Positions 54,680 through 62,100 of a DNA stretch of 64,000 nt are shown here, piece by piece. The notes under the pieces were generated by a model that saw only the letters and a list, made by a program, of their open reading frames with translations, ran no database searches and was not told where the DNA came from. This DNA comes from Flavobacterium cupreum. Its GTDB lineage: Bacteria > Bacteroidota > Bacteroidia > Flavobacteriales > Flavobacteriaceae. Each line of letters begins with the position of its first letter. The first letter of the stretch is position 1. The DNA is taken from assembly GCF_003996965.1 (NCBI RefSeq), contig NZ_QWDM01000015.1, positions 62,001 through 126,000 of the forward strand, written 5' to 3'. The translations under genes and the position numbers were made by a program.

Positions 54680-55894
54680 ATGAAATCTCAACTTAATATT
54701 TTTGGTACGGAGCCAATAACTGTGGCTGAAAGCATTGAATTAACCATTGCTAGTTTAATTCAGTACGGATCACTTCATAAACATTGGGCAATGGCATGGA
54801 GTTGGGGCAAAGATTCGACCACTTTAGTAACCCTTGTTGTGCAATTGATCAATACAGGTCAGATTCCGGTTCCGGAGACGCTCACGATCTTTGCCGCCGA
54901 CACAAGAATGGAACTTATTCCCTTATGGCTATCTGCTCAAGTTTTGAAAAAACAACTGGAAGAAAGAAATGTAAGAGTTGAAATTGTGACTGCTCCAATC
55001 GATGAAAGATTTTTAGTTTACATTTTAGGCCGGGGAGTGCCGCCGCCATCAAATACTTTTAGATGGTGTACCGGCCAGATCAAAGTTCAACCTATGGAAG
55101 TTGCCCTTCAGAAATTTATAAAGCAGAAGGATGAAAAGATTTTAATGCTTACCGGTGTTAGACTTGGAGAAAGTGCCGTCCGCGATCAAAGAATTAATAC
55201 TTCATGTTCCAAGGACGGTGCAGAGTGTGGTCAAGGTTGGTATCAATCCGGATTGCAAAATGATTTATGCTCGACACTCGCACCTATTCTTCATTGGAGA
55301 GTTTGTAATGTATGGGATTGGCTTAAAGTATTTGCCCCAATGCCAAAGTACGGCGCATGGAGCACTGAGCTATTAGCTGATGCTTATGGAGGTGATGAGG
55401 CTGAAGAAATAAACGCAAGAACAGGCTGTATCGGATGTCCATTAGTTGAGAAAGACAAGTCACTAGATACAATACTAAAAAATCCAAAGTGGCAATATCT
55501 TGAACCATTAAAAGGATTGAAGGTGTTGTACAGAGAAATGCGACTTCCTAAACATAGGCTTCGGAAAAATGGAAACGAGCGTAAGAAGGACGGTTCTTTA
55601 GCTAAAAATCAATACAGAATGGGACCTCTTACACTTGAAGCACGATTGTATTTTTTAGATAAAATATTAAAAATTCAGTCTGCTGTCAACTTAAATGCTA
55701 ATTTAGCAGGAATGCCGGAAATAGACATTTTAAATGTTGAAGAGATTTTTCGAATCCGAGAATTGATTGAAGCAAAGCAGTTTCCAAACAAATGGAATGG
55801 GGATGAATTAAATGCTTCAGTACCTCAGGAAGATATTATGTATTCCGACGGATCTATTTTACAAACACTATTTAAAAACCATGATATATCATGA
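54680..55894 (+). CDS. DndC-like PAPS-reductase-fold enzyme
   Basis: A 404-residue ATP-pyrophosphatase-fold protein. The PP-loop is SWGKDS (41-46). The block GRGVPPPSNTFRWCTGQIKV strongly recalls DndC, the DNA phosphorothioation enzyme. Four Cys (176, 183, 250 and 253, the last pair in CIGC) could hold an iron-sulfur cluster, and the C-terminal GPLTLEARLYFLDKIL also fits DndC. It overlaps an ASCH-domain gene by ATGA. No dndA, B, D or E is visible nearby, so it may act alone in nucleic acid or nucleotide thiolation. The fold is sure; the reaction is inferred. Confidence 0.82.
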   Translation: MKSQLNIFGTEPITVAESIELTIASLIQYGSLHKHWAMAWSWGKDSTTLVTLVVQLINTGQIPVPETLTIFAADTRMELIPLWLSAQVLKKQLEERNVRVEIVTAPIDERFLVYILGRGVPPPSNTFRWCTGQIKVQPMEVALQKFIKQKDEKILMLTGVRLGESAVRDQRINTSCSKDGAECGQGWYQSGLQNDLCSTLAPILHWRVCNVWDWLKVFAPMPKYGAWSTELLADAYGGDEAEEINARTGCIGCPLVEKDKSLDTILKNPKWQYLEPLKGLKVLYREMRLPKHRLRKNGNERKKDGSLAKNQYRMGPLTLEARLYFLDKILKIQSAVNLNANLAGMPEIDILNVEEIFRIRELIEAKQFPNKWNGDELNASVPQEDIMYSDGSILQTLFKNHDIS

Positions 55895-56265
55895 AAGCAC
55901 TATCTGTGAAACAACCATATGCTCAGCTAATTGTTGAGAATATAAAAGATATAGAAAATAGATCTCAAATGACCACTTTCCGTGGTAAGGTATATATTCA
56001 TGCGTCCTTAAAATGGCATGATAGACTGAGAGATGATTCATTATATACTGACGATCAATTCAGAAATATAATAACAAAATTATTTGCTAAAGAAGATCAA
56101 AAAAACCAAAACAGGTTTTTTAAACCCGGTGGGTTAGATAATTTAAAGGTAGGTGCTATTATTGGACATGTAGATATCATTGACTGCGTGATTGGGCATT
56201 CATCAATTTGGGAAGTATTGCTTCCGGTTATGCTGCAGGAAGCAAAGGAAAATGAAAATATATAA
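55891..56265 (+). CDS. ASCH-domain protein
   Basis: A 124-residue protein with the ASCH pattern: MKALSVKQPYAQLIVENIKD, ENRS, FRGKVYIHAS and later GAIIGHVDIIDC. The domain is RNA-binding or acts on modified nucleosides (YqfB-type amidohydrolases). Its ATGA overlap with the DndC-like gene implies a linked function in modified nucleic acids. Confidence 0.85.
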   Translation: MKALSVKQPYAQLIVENIKDIENRSQMTTFRGKVYIHASLKWHDRLRDDSLYTDDQFRNIITKLFAKEDQKNQNRFFKPGGLDNLKVGAIIGHVDIIDCVIGHSSIWEVLLPVMLQEAKENENI

Positions 56266-56268
56266 TCG

Positions 56269-56511
56269 ATGCTTACCAGATCACAAAATCACAGTCATTT
56301 CTGGACCGAAAATAAAATAGTCTACGAAAGCTATAATACAATTCGAGGACTTCGATTTAGAGAAGTAGCTATTTTATGGTTCTTTTACCCAGATCATCAG
56401 AAATTAACTCAGCCAATGCTTAATTACCTCAACAAACGATTTGAATCTAAACCGGATGAAATCGAAGTTTATCCGGATGAACCTCAACAAGATCAATTAT
56501 CACTTTTTTAA
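56269..56511 (+). CDS. Small protein ending in a clamp-binding motif
   Basis: An 80-residue protein starting 3 nt after the ASCH stop. The body is unrecognised, with an aromatic segment VAILWFFYPDHQ. The C-terminus is DQLSLF, where QLSLF is the canonical beta-clamp-binding pentapeptide. With a clamp gene 5 kb upstream in the same phage, binding to that ring or the host ring is a reasonable inference. Confidence 0.65.
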   Translation: MLTRSQNHSHFWTENKIVYESYNTIRGLRFREVAILWFFYPDHQKLTQPMLNYLNKRFESKPDEIEVYPDEPQQDQLSLF

Positions 56512-56551
56512 AATTAAAACCCCGATTGCAAGGTAAATTGCTACAAAAATT

Positions 56552-57436
56552 ATGAAAACAATTATTAAGAGTTCTGTTATTTTGGTAGTTTTCACTATCT
56601 TATTATTTATTATAAACTCGGTCTTCAATGTGGTTTTTTATGATAATTATTTACACAACAATCTGTTTTTAGGTATTTTAATGATAATTGGAACGTCGCT
56701 TTTGACTACTTTTATTGTTTACAATTTCAAGCGTTTCTGGAGATTATTCACTTTAATACTGATTTTAACCTTACAAAGTTGTAACTACGCAAAATCTAAT
56801 CAACAAGTTGTTATTTCTGAAGATTGCGGAATGAATTGGAAATTAATTAATTCAGGTGATGCGGTTCCAAAAGGGGGTTTGAATATGTGTTATATGAAAG
56901 TTGTAATCCCAAACTATCCAATGCAGGGAGAAAGTAAATTTATATCAAATCTAAAAGATCGCGTTAGAGCATCAGTTCATGTGGATTATGATTATTCTAT
57001 CACGGATCCATTAGCGTTTATTAAACAAGCAAAGTATCTTGGAAAAGCAAACACCTCAGCAGATAGCACGGAAGCATTGAATGATTCTGCATTTGAAGGC
57101 GCTGAAAATATGGTTATTGATAAACGAATTAAAGATGTTGCAAAAAGAATATTTTTAAATGAAGATATGGTTGAACTTGATCAATCTGATATTGAAGCTA
57201 AGCTTCTTGATGAATCAAATAAAATTTTAGCTCCTTTGGGAGTATATTTAAACTTCATCACGCTTACTTTTGATTTGGATGAACAAACTAGACAGGCAAT
57301 TGACGTGTCAACTGCAATGAAGATATATCAAAGTAAAGGCTTAGAAGAAGTAGGAAAACAAGTGATGATTGAACGTGCCGGCGCAACAAAAATTATTGTT
57401 GAGAATAAAACTGAAACAATACCTGTAAAAGACTAA
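56552..57436 (+). CDS. SPFH/Band7-like membrane-anchored lipoprotein
   Basis: A 294-residue protein with two N-terminal transmembrane helices and then a third hydrophobic stretch ending in a lipobox-like LTLQSC. The body resembles a prohibitin/SPFH domain (DRVRASVHVDYDYSITDP, then a helical ALGV-to-C-terminal part with LTFDLDEQTRQAIDVSTA). An internal start before the third stretch could give a plain lipoprotein. In a phage it might scaffold at the membrane or affect superinfection; no experiment is known to me. Confidence 0.65.
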   Translation: MKTIIKSSVILVVFTILLFIINSVFNVVFYDNYLHNNLFLGILMIIGTSLLTTFIVYNFKRFWRLFTLILILTLQSCNYAKSNQQVVISEDCGMNWKLINSGDAVPKGGLNMCYMKVVIPNYPMQGESKFISNLKDRVRASVHVDYDYSITDPLAFIKQAKYLGKANTSADSTEALNDSAFEGAENMVIDKRIKDVAKRIFLNEDMVELDQSDIEAKLLDESNKILAPLGVYLNFITLTFDLDEQTRQAIDVSTAMKIYQSKGLEEVGKQVMIERAGATKIIVENKTETIPVKD

Positions 57437-57608
57437 TTAATTATCTTGCATTTTTCGTATTTCAGTATTTTTAAGATCTCTTTAAAATAAGCACCTGAGT
57501 TAACTTCTTACACAGGCTGGAGACAAAAAAATGTTACAATTAATAACGCTATGATTTTACCAATTCTGATTGGTTTTGCATAATTTTATCGCTTTAAAAT
57601 TGTACAGG

Positions 57609-57842
57609 ATGGATCTTTCAAAATACTTCGACCGTATACCTGAGATAGATAAAGCTAATGCGGATTATCAGGAAGCTCTTAAAAAGCTTTTTAAGAAGGA
57701 GATAACACTAGATGAGTGCATGAAGTTTAAAGAGGCTGTATCGTACGCGTGCACTAAATACGGTAGAGTGTATTCAGAAACGCATCCGGATACAGCGGAA
57801 AAGATTAAAAAAAATATAAGCGAAAAAGATTTACTTATCTAA
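57609..57842 (+). CDS. Small hypothetical phage protein
   Basis: Start at the ATG 57609 (MDLSKYFDRIPEIDKANADY); an upstream in-frame ATG at 57570 lies in a promoter-like AT-rich stretch. The 77-residue protein is helical and charged. It overlaps the converging minus-strand gene by 12 nt. Unrecognised. Confidence 0.65.
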   Translation: MDLSKYFDRIPEIDKANADYQEALKKLFKKEITLDECMKFKEAVSYACTKYGRVYSETHPDTAEKIKKNISEKDLLI

Positions 57843-58037
57843 ATTCTGAGTTTGCTTTTTAATAAACGAAACAAGATCCTGGTAATTCTTTTCATTGAAT
57901 GAATGTCTTTCATTCTTTTCATTCTTTTTGCTCTTAAAAGTGTCATAGGTAATTCCCATGGCTTCAGCAGCCTTAACGCCGGTAATCCCGAAATCTTCCA
58001 ACACCTTATTTATTTTGTCAATGGGTTCCATATTCAT
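57831..58037 (-). CDS. Small HTH protein on the opposite strand
   Basis: A 68-residue protein with a helix-turn-helix (GVKAAEAMGITYDTFKSKKN) as in Bacteroidetes XRE-type proteins. The start may be the third residue (Met). It is the last gene of a short minus-strand block between the accessory and packaging genes and could regulate the switch to late expression. Confidence 0.65.
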   Translation of the reverse strand: MNMEPIDKINKVLEDFGITGVKAAEAMGITYDTFKSKKNEKNERHSFNEKNYQDLVSFIKKQTQNLDK

Positions 58038-58100
58038 TTTATTATTACATTTACTGCAAATTTAATTATTAAAATTAAATTTCGTTTCTACAAAACGTAA

Positions 58101-58126
58101 AACCTCTCTTTCGAGAGGTTTTTTTT
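58101..58126. terminator. Intrinsic terminator
   Basis: AACCTCTC/GAGAGGTT with loop TTTC (58101-58120), followed by six T on the plus strand. It lies next to the 3' end of the 58129-58299 gene and upstream of the HTH gene. Confidence 0.75.
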
Positions 58127-58128
58127 AG

Positions 58129-58299
58129 TTAAATTGATTCGATGTATAATATAAGTTCAGCAATTGTTTTAAATGTAATCGGAATTAAAATATCCGATAC
58201 AGAAAGCATTAAATCACCTCCTTTTGTAAAAGCTATGAAATGTATTTTTTCGTTGCTATCTACTAAACTTTGAATTTCTTTGTAAGCGTCTTCTAACAT
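58129..58299 (-). CDS. Small hypothetical phage protein (56 aa)
   Basis: The ATG at 58299 opens MLEDAYKEIQSLVDSNEKIH, with a central Gly-Gly and a hydrophobic C-terminal half (LMLSVSDILIPITFKTIAEL). Support is the clean frame between two hairpins in a short minus-strand block. No family is recognised. Confidence 0.5.
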   Translation of the reverse strand: MLEDAYKEIQSLVDSNEKIHFIAFTKGGDLMLSVSDILIPITFKTIAELILYIESI

Positions 58300-58314
58300 G
58301 ATTTTTGATTTAAA

Positions 58315-58334
58315 AGGCGGTTTTTACACCGCCT
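58315..58334 (-). terminator. Weak intrinsic terminator, minus strand
   Basis: A 6-bp GC-rich stem AGGCGG/CCGCCT with loop of 8, followed on the minus strand by TTTT, 11 nt after the stop of the 58345-58659 gene. Confidence 0.5.
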
Positions 58335-58344
58335 GTTATTGGTT

Positions 58345-58659
58345 TTAAAGTAATTTGAAGTGTTGAGTTGATAAAAAGTGCCACTTCTTAACACCTTTGT
58401 CATTTTCAATTTGGAATCTTTGATTATCAACTCTCAATATTTCGTAGTCTTTATTTCTTGTAAAACTACTTGCTGAGTGTTTGAAAATACATTTAACAAA
58501 ATCCCCAGGCTGCGGTTCGTTTTCCCTGTCTAAGCGTCGGTATACCCTAACTTGTTTAAATTCTTCGATTTGCCTAATCTCTAACGCTTCTAATCTAACT
58601 TGCTCATGATACGCGTTCACAATTTCAAGAGCTTTCAAATAAACTTCATTTGTAATCAT
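58345..58659 (-). CDS. Hypothetical phage protein, minus strand
   Basis: A 104-residue protein: a helical N-terminus (LKALEIVNAYHEQVRLEALE) and an SH3-like beta part (GDFVKCIFKHSASSFTRNKD, then YEILRVDNQRFQIEN). It is the first gene of the minus-strand block and divergent from the terminase genes. Function unknown. Confidence 0.65.
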   Translation of the reverse strand: MITNEVYLKALEIVNAYHEQVRLEALEIRQIEEFKQVRVYRRLDRENEPQPGDFVKCIFKHSASSFTRNKDYEILRVDNQRFQIENDKGVKKWHFLSTQHFKLL

Positions 58660-58750
58660 TGTTTTAAATTTTAATTGTTAATAATAGATTCATTTCTACC
58701 CTACAAATATACGACACTTTTTGGTATCGTAAAGCGTTTTAACAAAATTT

Positions 58751-58790
58751 AACATATTATATTATAAAATAATATTTATTGCTACTTTTG
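58751..58790 (+). promoter_or_regulatory. Late promoter module 1
   Basis: AACATATTAT (58751-58760), then 22 nt, then the -7-type box TACTTTTG (58783-58790). The same two elements recur with the same spacing at 59441-59480. It lies 18 nt before the small terminase ATG and probably drives the packaging genes. Confidence 0.6.
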
Positions 58791-58808
58791 TTGAGTAATA
58801 TCCGGACC

Positions 58809-59414
58809 ATGAAAACAAATAATTTGACTATTCGACAGGAAGCTTTCGCCCAATCCTATATTAAATTAGGTATAGGTGCCGCAGCTTACAAAGACGCCGG
58901 TTACTCTTATAAAAACAAAACTGACAAAACAATACATGAGGCTGCATGTAGATTGCTGAAGAATAGCAAGGTGGCTGCAAGGATAAAAGAACTGCAATCA
59001 GTAGTTGCTGACATTGCCGATAAGGAATTTAAGATCACCTCAGAGGAGATGCTTCGACATCTTAACATTCTCCGAAATGCCAGGATCGATGAGTTTGTCG
59101 AGTTTAAAGAGGTGAAGGTTCCTGTATTTAATAGGCAGGGTAAAAAGACTGGATATACTTTGGAAACAAAGCTTTCCTTCAAAGCGTTCGATAGATTGAC
59201 TGAGCAACAGCTTATGTGTATTGAAGGGATTAAGCATACTAAATACGGCATTGAAGTTAAATTACATGGAAAGGAGTGGTCCATTGAAAAGATCAATAAG
59301 CACATTGGGTTCTATGAAAAGGACAATGAGCAAAAAAACAAAGTTTTGGATATTTCAAGCCCGGATGCACGCGAAGCACGTATTGCTGAGCTGATCGCTA
59401 AGGCACAAAAATAG
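58809..59414 (+). CDS. Terminase small subunit
   Basis: A 201-residue protein, start at 58809 (MKTNNLTIRQEAFAQSYIKL). The N-terminal block with GIGAAAYKDAGYS and a following Lys/Ala-rich helix pair is the Terminase_2 pattern, which recognises phage DNA for packaging. A C-terminal oligomerisation part follows. It is 1.2 kb from the large subunit, separated by small genes and a tRNA-like remnant. Confidence 0.88.
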   Translation: MKTNNLTIRQEAFAQSYIKLGIGAAAYKDAGYSYKNKTDKTIHEAACRLLKNSKVAARIKELQSVVADIADKEFKITSEEMLRHLNILRNARIDEFVEFKEVKVPVFNRQGKKTGYTLETKLSFKAFDRLTEQQLMCIEGIKHTKYGIEVKLHGKEWSIEKINKHIGFYEKDNEQKNKVLDISSPDAREARIAELIAKAQK

Positions 59415-59440
59415 TGTTCATAATCACTTCATTAAAAACT

Positions 59441-59480
59441 AACATATTATGCTAATAAATAATAAAATATGTTAGCTTTG
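59441..59480 (+). promoter_or_regulatory. Late promoter module 2
   Basis: AACATATTAT (59441-59450), 22 nt, then TAGCTTTG (59473-59480): the same elements and exact spacing as at 58751-58790. It probably initiates a second late transcript toward the large terminase. Confidence 0.6.
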
Positions 59481-59520
59481 TATCTATGAAACAAATAAAA
59501 ATTATCTGTATTGCAATCAT

Positions 59521-59582
59521 CGGGATAATGGTTACAACGGTCTCCAAAACCGTAGATAAGGGTTCGAATCCTTCACTTTCCA
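59521..59582 (+). pseudogene. tRNA-like 3' half (anticodon CCA, Trp-like)
   Basis: A 5-bp anticodon stem ACGGT/ACCGT encloses loop CTCCAAA (59542-59548; anticodon CCA). A 4-nt variable loop and a T-arm with loop TTCGAAT (one mismatch) follow. A D-loop-like ATAATGG precedes it. No D-stem, no matching 5' acceptor strand and no encoded CCA are visible. So it is a decayed or partial tRNA, not an intact gene. Confidence 0.45.
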
Positions 59583-59817
59583 CAAATCATTTTAAACATA
59601 ATTCAATGTTCACCCTGATAAGCCAGGACATAGAACCACTCGGGTTGGAAAGGCTCGTTAAATCATTCTGTGATACGTGGATTATTGGGTAATAAAATTG
59701 GGCACGTAGACAATCTGGATCGTGTAGCGTTAAGGTAATGATGTTTAAATCCATTATGATCTTTATAAAAAACCAGATGGTTCATTGCTTTTAAGTTTAA
59801 AATAAACACCAAACATC

Positions 59818-60036
59818 ATGATAGAAATTGTAAACGGCCGGGTATTCGTAGAAGGAAAAGAAACTGTTGATCCGGCTTTAATCGGATATGCTGTATTGGA
59901 TGAAGCTGAAAAAGGTAATTTTATAATTTGTGCAGAATCTGAACTTAAGCAACTTATAACAAATGTTCACGATTCATCTTTTGCAGCGGGTCAATACTTA
60001 GAAAAAGGTTTACAGTCTTTAATTAACCCAAAATAA
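59818..60036 (+). CDS. Small hypothetical phage protein
   Basis: A 72-residue acidic protein (MIEIVNGRVFVEGKETVDPA), with a beta hairpin then helices. It is the first gene downstream of promoter module 2. Not recognised. Confidence 0.65.
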   Translation: MIEIVNGRVFVEGKETVDPALIGYAVLDEAEKGNFIICAESELKQLITNVHDSSFAAGQYLEKGLQSLINPK

Positions 60037-60053
60037 AAATATTTAAGCTAAAT

Positions 60054-60392
60054 ATGAAAATAGTAAAACATAAACTGAAAGTTTATCATGGATATTTAGT
60101 GGTAATAATATCTAAGGACTTGAATAAAGTTGCTAATAAATATAATTTTCCAGACGCATCTAAATACGCGGCATTTACTTTCGAAAAATGTGTCGATAAT
60201 GTCGATAGTTTCTACATAGTATTAGATGAGAAAAATATTCAATATGACATAATTGCTCACGAAGTTGTACATCTAGTAAATTATATTTTTGATTCGCATG
60301 GATGCCAATTAGATTCAAAAAATGATGAACCACAAGCGTATTTAACTGGTTACATTTTTAATAAAATACTAAAGACAATTAAAAAGGCATGA
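60054..60392 (+). CDS. Small HExxH metallopeptidase-like protein
   Basis: A 112-residue protein with HEVVH at 69-73 and an acidic residue about 20 positions later in NDEPQAY (a possible third ligand), the minimal zinc-peptidase arrangement. Such small proteins are found near packaging genes in Bacteroidetes phages. Substrate unknown; a prohead or head-protein protease role is only a guess. It overlaps the next gene by 4 nt. Confidence 0.7.
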   Translation: MKIVKHKLKVYHGYLVVIISKDLNKVANKYNFPDASKYAAFTFEKCVDNVDSFYIVLDEKNIQYDIIAHEVVHLVNYIFDSHGCQLDSKNDEPQAYLTGYIFNKILKTIKKA

Positions 60393-60616
60393 AAACAATC
60401 ATAAACAAAATAAAGGCCTACTTCAAACAAAGAAAGCTACGTAAAGAATTAAGAAGACAAACTATAAATAGAGTTGTTGAAAATTATGAAGCGCTGATCA
60501 ATGAGCTTAGATTGATCCAGGAAAATAAAAGCAAACTATATCGCAGTCAAAGAGAATTTGTTCAATTAAGAATTAAGCACCTTATTTCAAAGGGCCATAT
60601 CCAAGTAAATAAATAA
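60389..60616 (+). CDS. Small basic coiled-coil phage protein
   Basis: A 75-residue Lys/Arg-rich protein with a long amphipathic helix (RRQTINRVVENYEALINELR). It directly precedes the large terminase. Possibly DNA-binding; not recognised. Confidence 0.6.
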   Translation: MKTIINKIKAYFKQRKLRKELRRQTINRVVENYEALINELRLIQENKSKLYRSQREFVQLRIKHLISKGHIQVNK

Positions 60617-60628
60617 TAACCCGATTGA

Positions 60629-62098
60629 ATGCCATTAACCGATGCTGAAATATTAGAGCTGGAAGATCTTTTGAAAGCGAGAGATATTGATATGTCGCGC
60701 GAAAGACTTACAAAGGTTGGTGATGAAACAAATCCAAATTACAACCTTCTTTTTAATGCTATTCAGGACCAAAAATATGAAGTTGTTGATGGTAAACACG
60801 AATTAGTTTCCGGATATCGTGGTGCCGGCCTAGAGGGATCTTCTCGTTCGGGTAAAACATGGTCTGGAATTGATATTATAATTTGGCTATGCCTATTTCA
60901 TGAACCTGACGGTTGTACAATCAATATCTATCGTGAAACGTACAATGAATTCAAAACCACGTTATATGATGACTTCAAGCGCCGTCTTGATGATTATGGA
61001 CTGCCAAATAAGTTCAAAGATACTGACGAGATTAAAAGCTTTAAGATAGGCAACAGTAAGATTTACTTCATAGGCGATGGTAAACACGGTGGAGGATGTG
61101 ATTATGCATTCTTTAATGAGGTGATGTTCATTAAAAAGTCGGTGTTTGATCAGGTAAAGATGAGGTGTCGCAAATTCTGGTGGGCAGACTATAACCCATC
61201 ATTTACTGAGCATTGGTTTTTTGATAGTGTATTGGCCCGTCCGGATGTTGCTTTCCTTAGAACAACATTCAAAGACAATAAATATATTTCTGCTCAGGAA
61301 CGAAATGAGATTTTAATTACGGAACCGTGGAAGCCTGGTTCATATATTGTCAAAGATGCAGTAGTTCAATGCTACAACAAATTAATAGGCAAAGTTGAAC
61401 CATTATCACCAACGAATCAGCCAGAACCGCATCCGGATAATATTCGAAATGGTACAGCCGATGAAAGCTACTGGAGAATTTATGGTTTAGGGCTGAGAGG
61501 AGCAATGAAAGGACTGATATTTCCATTCGTTACATGGATTGATAAGTTTCCGGAAGACAAGGCGCCTATATATCCAAATGACTTTGGATTTACAACGGAT
61601 CCTAACACGCTTGTGAGGTATGCAGAAGATGAGCACAACATTTGGATTGAGCCATTGAGTTATGAACCAATAGAGACACCAGAGGCGCTTTCCTTACTGC
61701 TTGATAGTTTAGGCATTGATAAAGCAAAAGATATTATTCCTTGTGATTCTGCTGATAAATATACCGGAGAGAACAAAGGTACTGTTGAAATGGTCAAAGG
61801 GCTTAAGAAACAAGGTTTCGTTAATGCCTTCAAGATAAAAAAAACAAAATCGGTGATGTTCTGGCTTACTTCAATGAAGAAAAAGAAGATCCATATCGTT
61901 AAGAACCACTTGTACAAAGCAGCTTTAAAAGAACAGCAAAATTATAAAATGCGTGAGATTGCCGGTATCGCCATCAATCAACCTTTGGATAAATTTAATC
62001 ACATGTGGGATAGTGCAAGATATGGGCATATCGCGCATAATTCACCATCAATTACACTTGAATCAACGCCAGAATCAATTAACAATATAAATTATTAA
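60629..62098 (+). CDS. Terminase large subunit
   Basis: A 489-residue packaging motor. The Walker A-type motif is EGSSRSGKTWS near residues 68-78, a Walker B-like stretch YAFFNEVMF lies near 160, and the C-terminal nuclease has NDFGFTTDPN near 317 and IPCDSADKY near 370. It cuts and pumps phage DNA into the head. It is followed two bases later by the portal gene, the standard order. Confidence 0.92.
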   Translation: MPLTDAEILELEDLLKARDIDMSRERLTKVGDETNPNYNLLFNAIQDQKYEVVDGKHELVSGYRGAGLEGSSRSGKTWSGIDIIIWLCLFHEPDGCTINIYRETYNEFKTTLYDDFKRRLDDYGLPNKFKDTDEIKSFKIGNSKIYFIGDGKHGGGCDYAFFNEVMFIKKSVFDQVKMRCRKFWWADYNPSFTEHWFFDSVLARPDVAFLRTTFKDNKYISAQERNEILITEPWKPGSYIVKDAVVQCYNKLIGKVEPLSPTNQPEPHPDNIRNGTADESYWRIYGLGLRGAMKGLIFPFVTWIDKFPEDKAPIYPNDFGFTTDPNTLVRYAEDEHNIWIEPLSYEPIETPEALSLLLDSLGIDKAKDIIPCDSADKYTGENKGTVEMVKGLKKQGFVNAFKIKKTKSVMFWLTSMKKKKIHIVKNHLYKAALKEQQNYKMREIAGIAINQPLDKFNHMWDSARYGHIAHNSPSITLESTPESINNINY

Positions 62099-62100
62099 TC

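Larger units (their letters stand above)
59415..59817. other. Non-coding stretch between small terminase and next gene
   Basis: 403 bases without a convincing gene. It holds promoter module 2 (59441-59480), an inverted repeat around it (TAACATATT and AATATGTTA arms), a tRNA-like 3' half (59521-59582), and short hairpins near 59730-59800. The frame at 59486-59692 is read through the tRNA-like part and is not credible as a gene. Confidence 0.5.

Noticed and set aside
59486..59692. Possible 68-residue gene with a signal-like start
   Set aside because: The frame runs through the tRNA-like anticodon and T-arms and gives the peptide pattern typical of translated tRNA; the start is also close to the promoter box.
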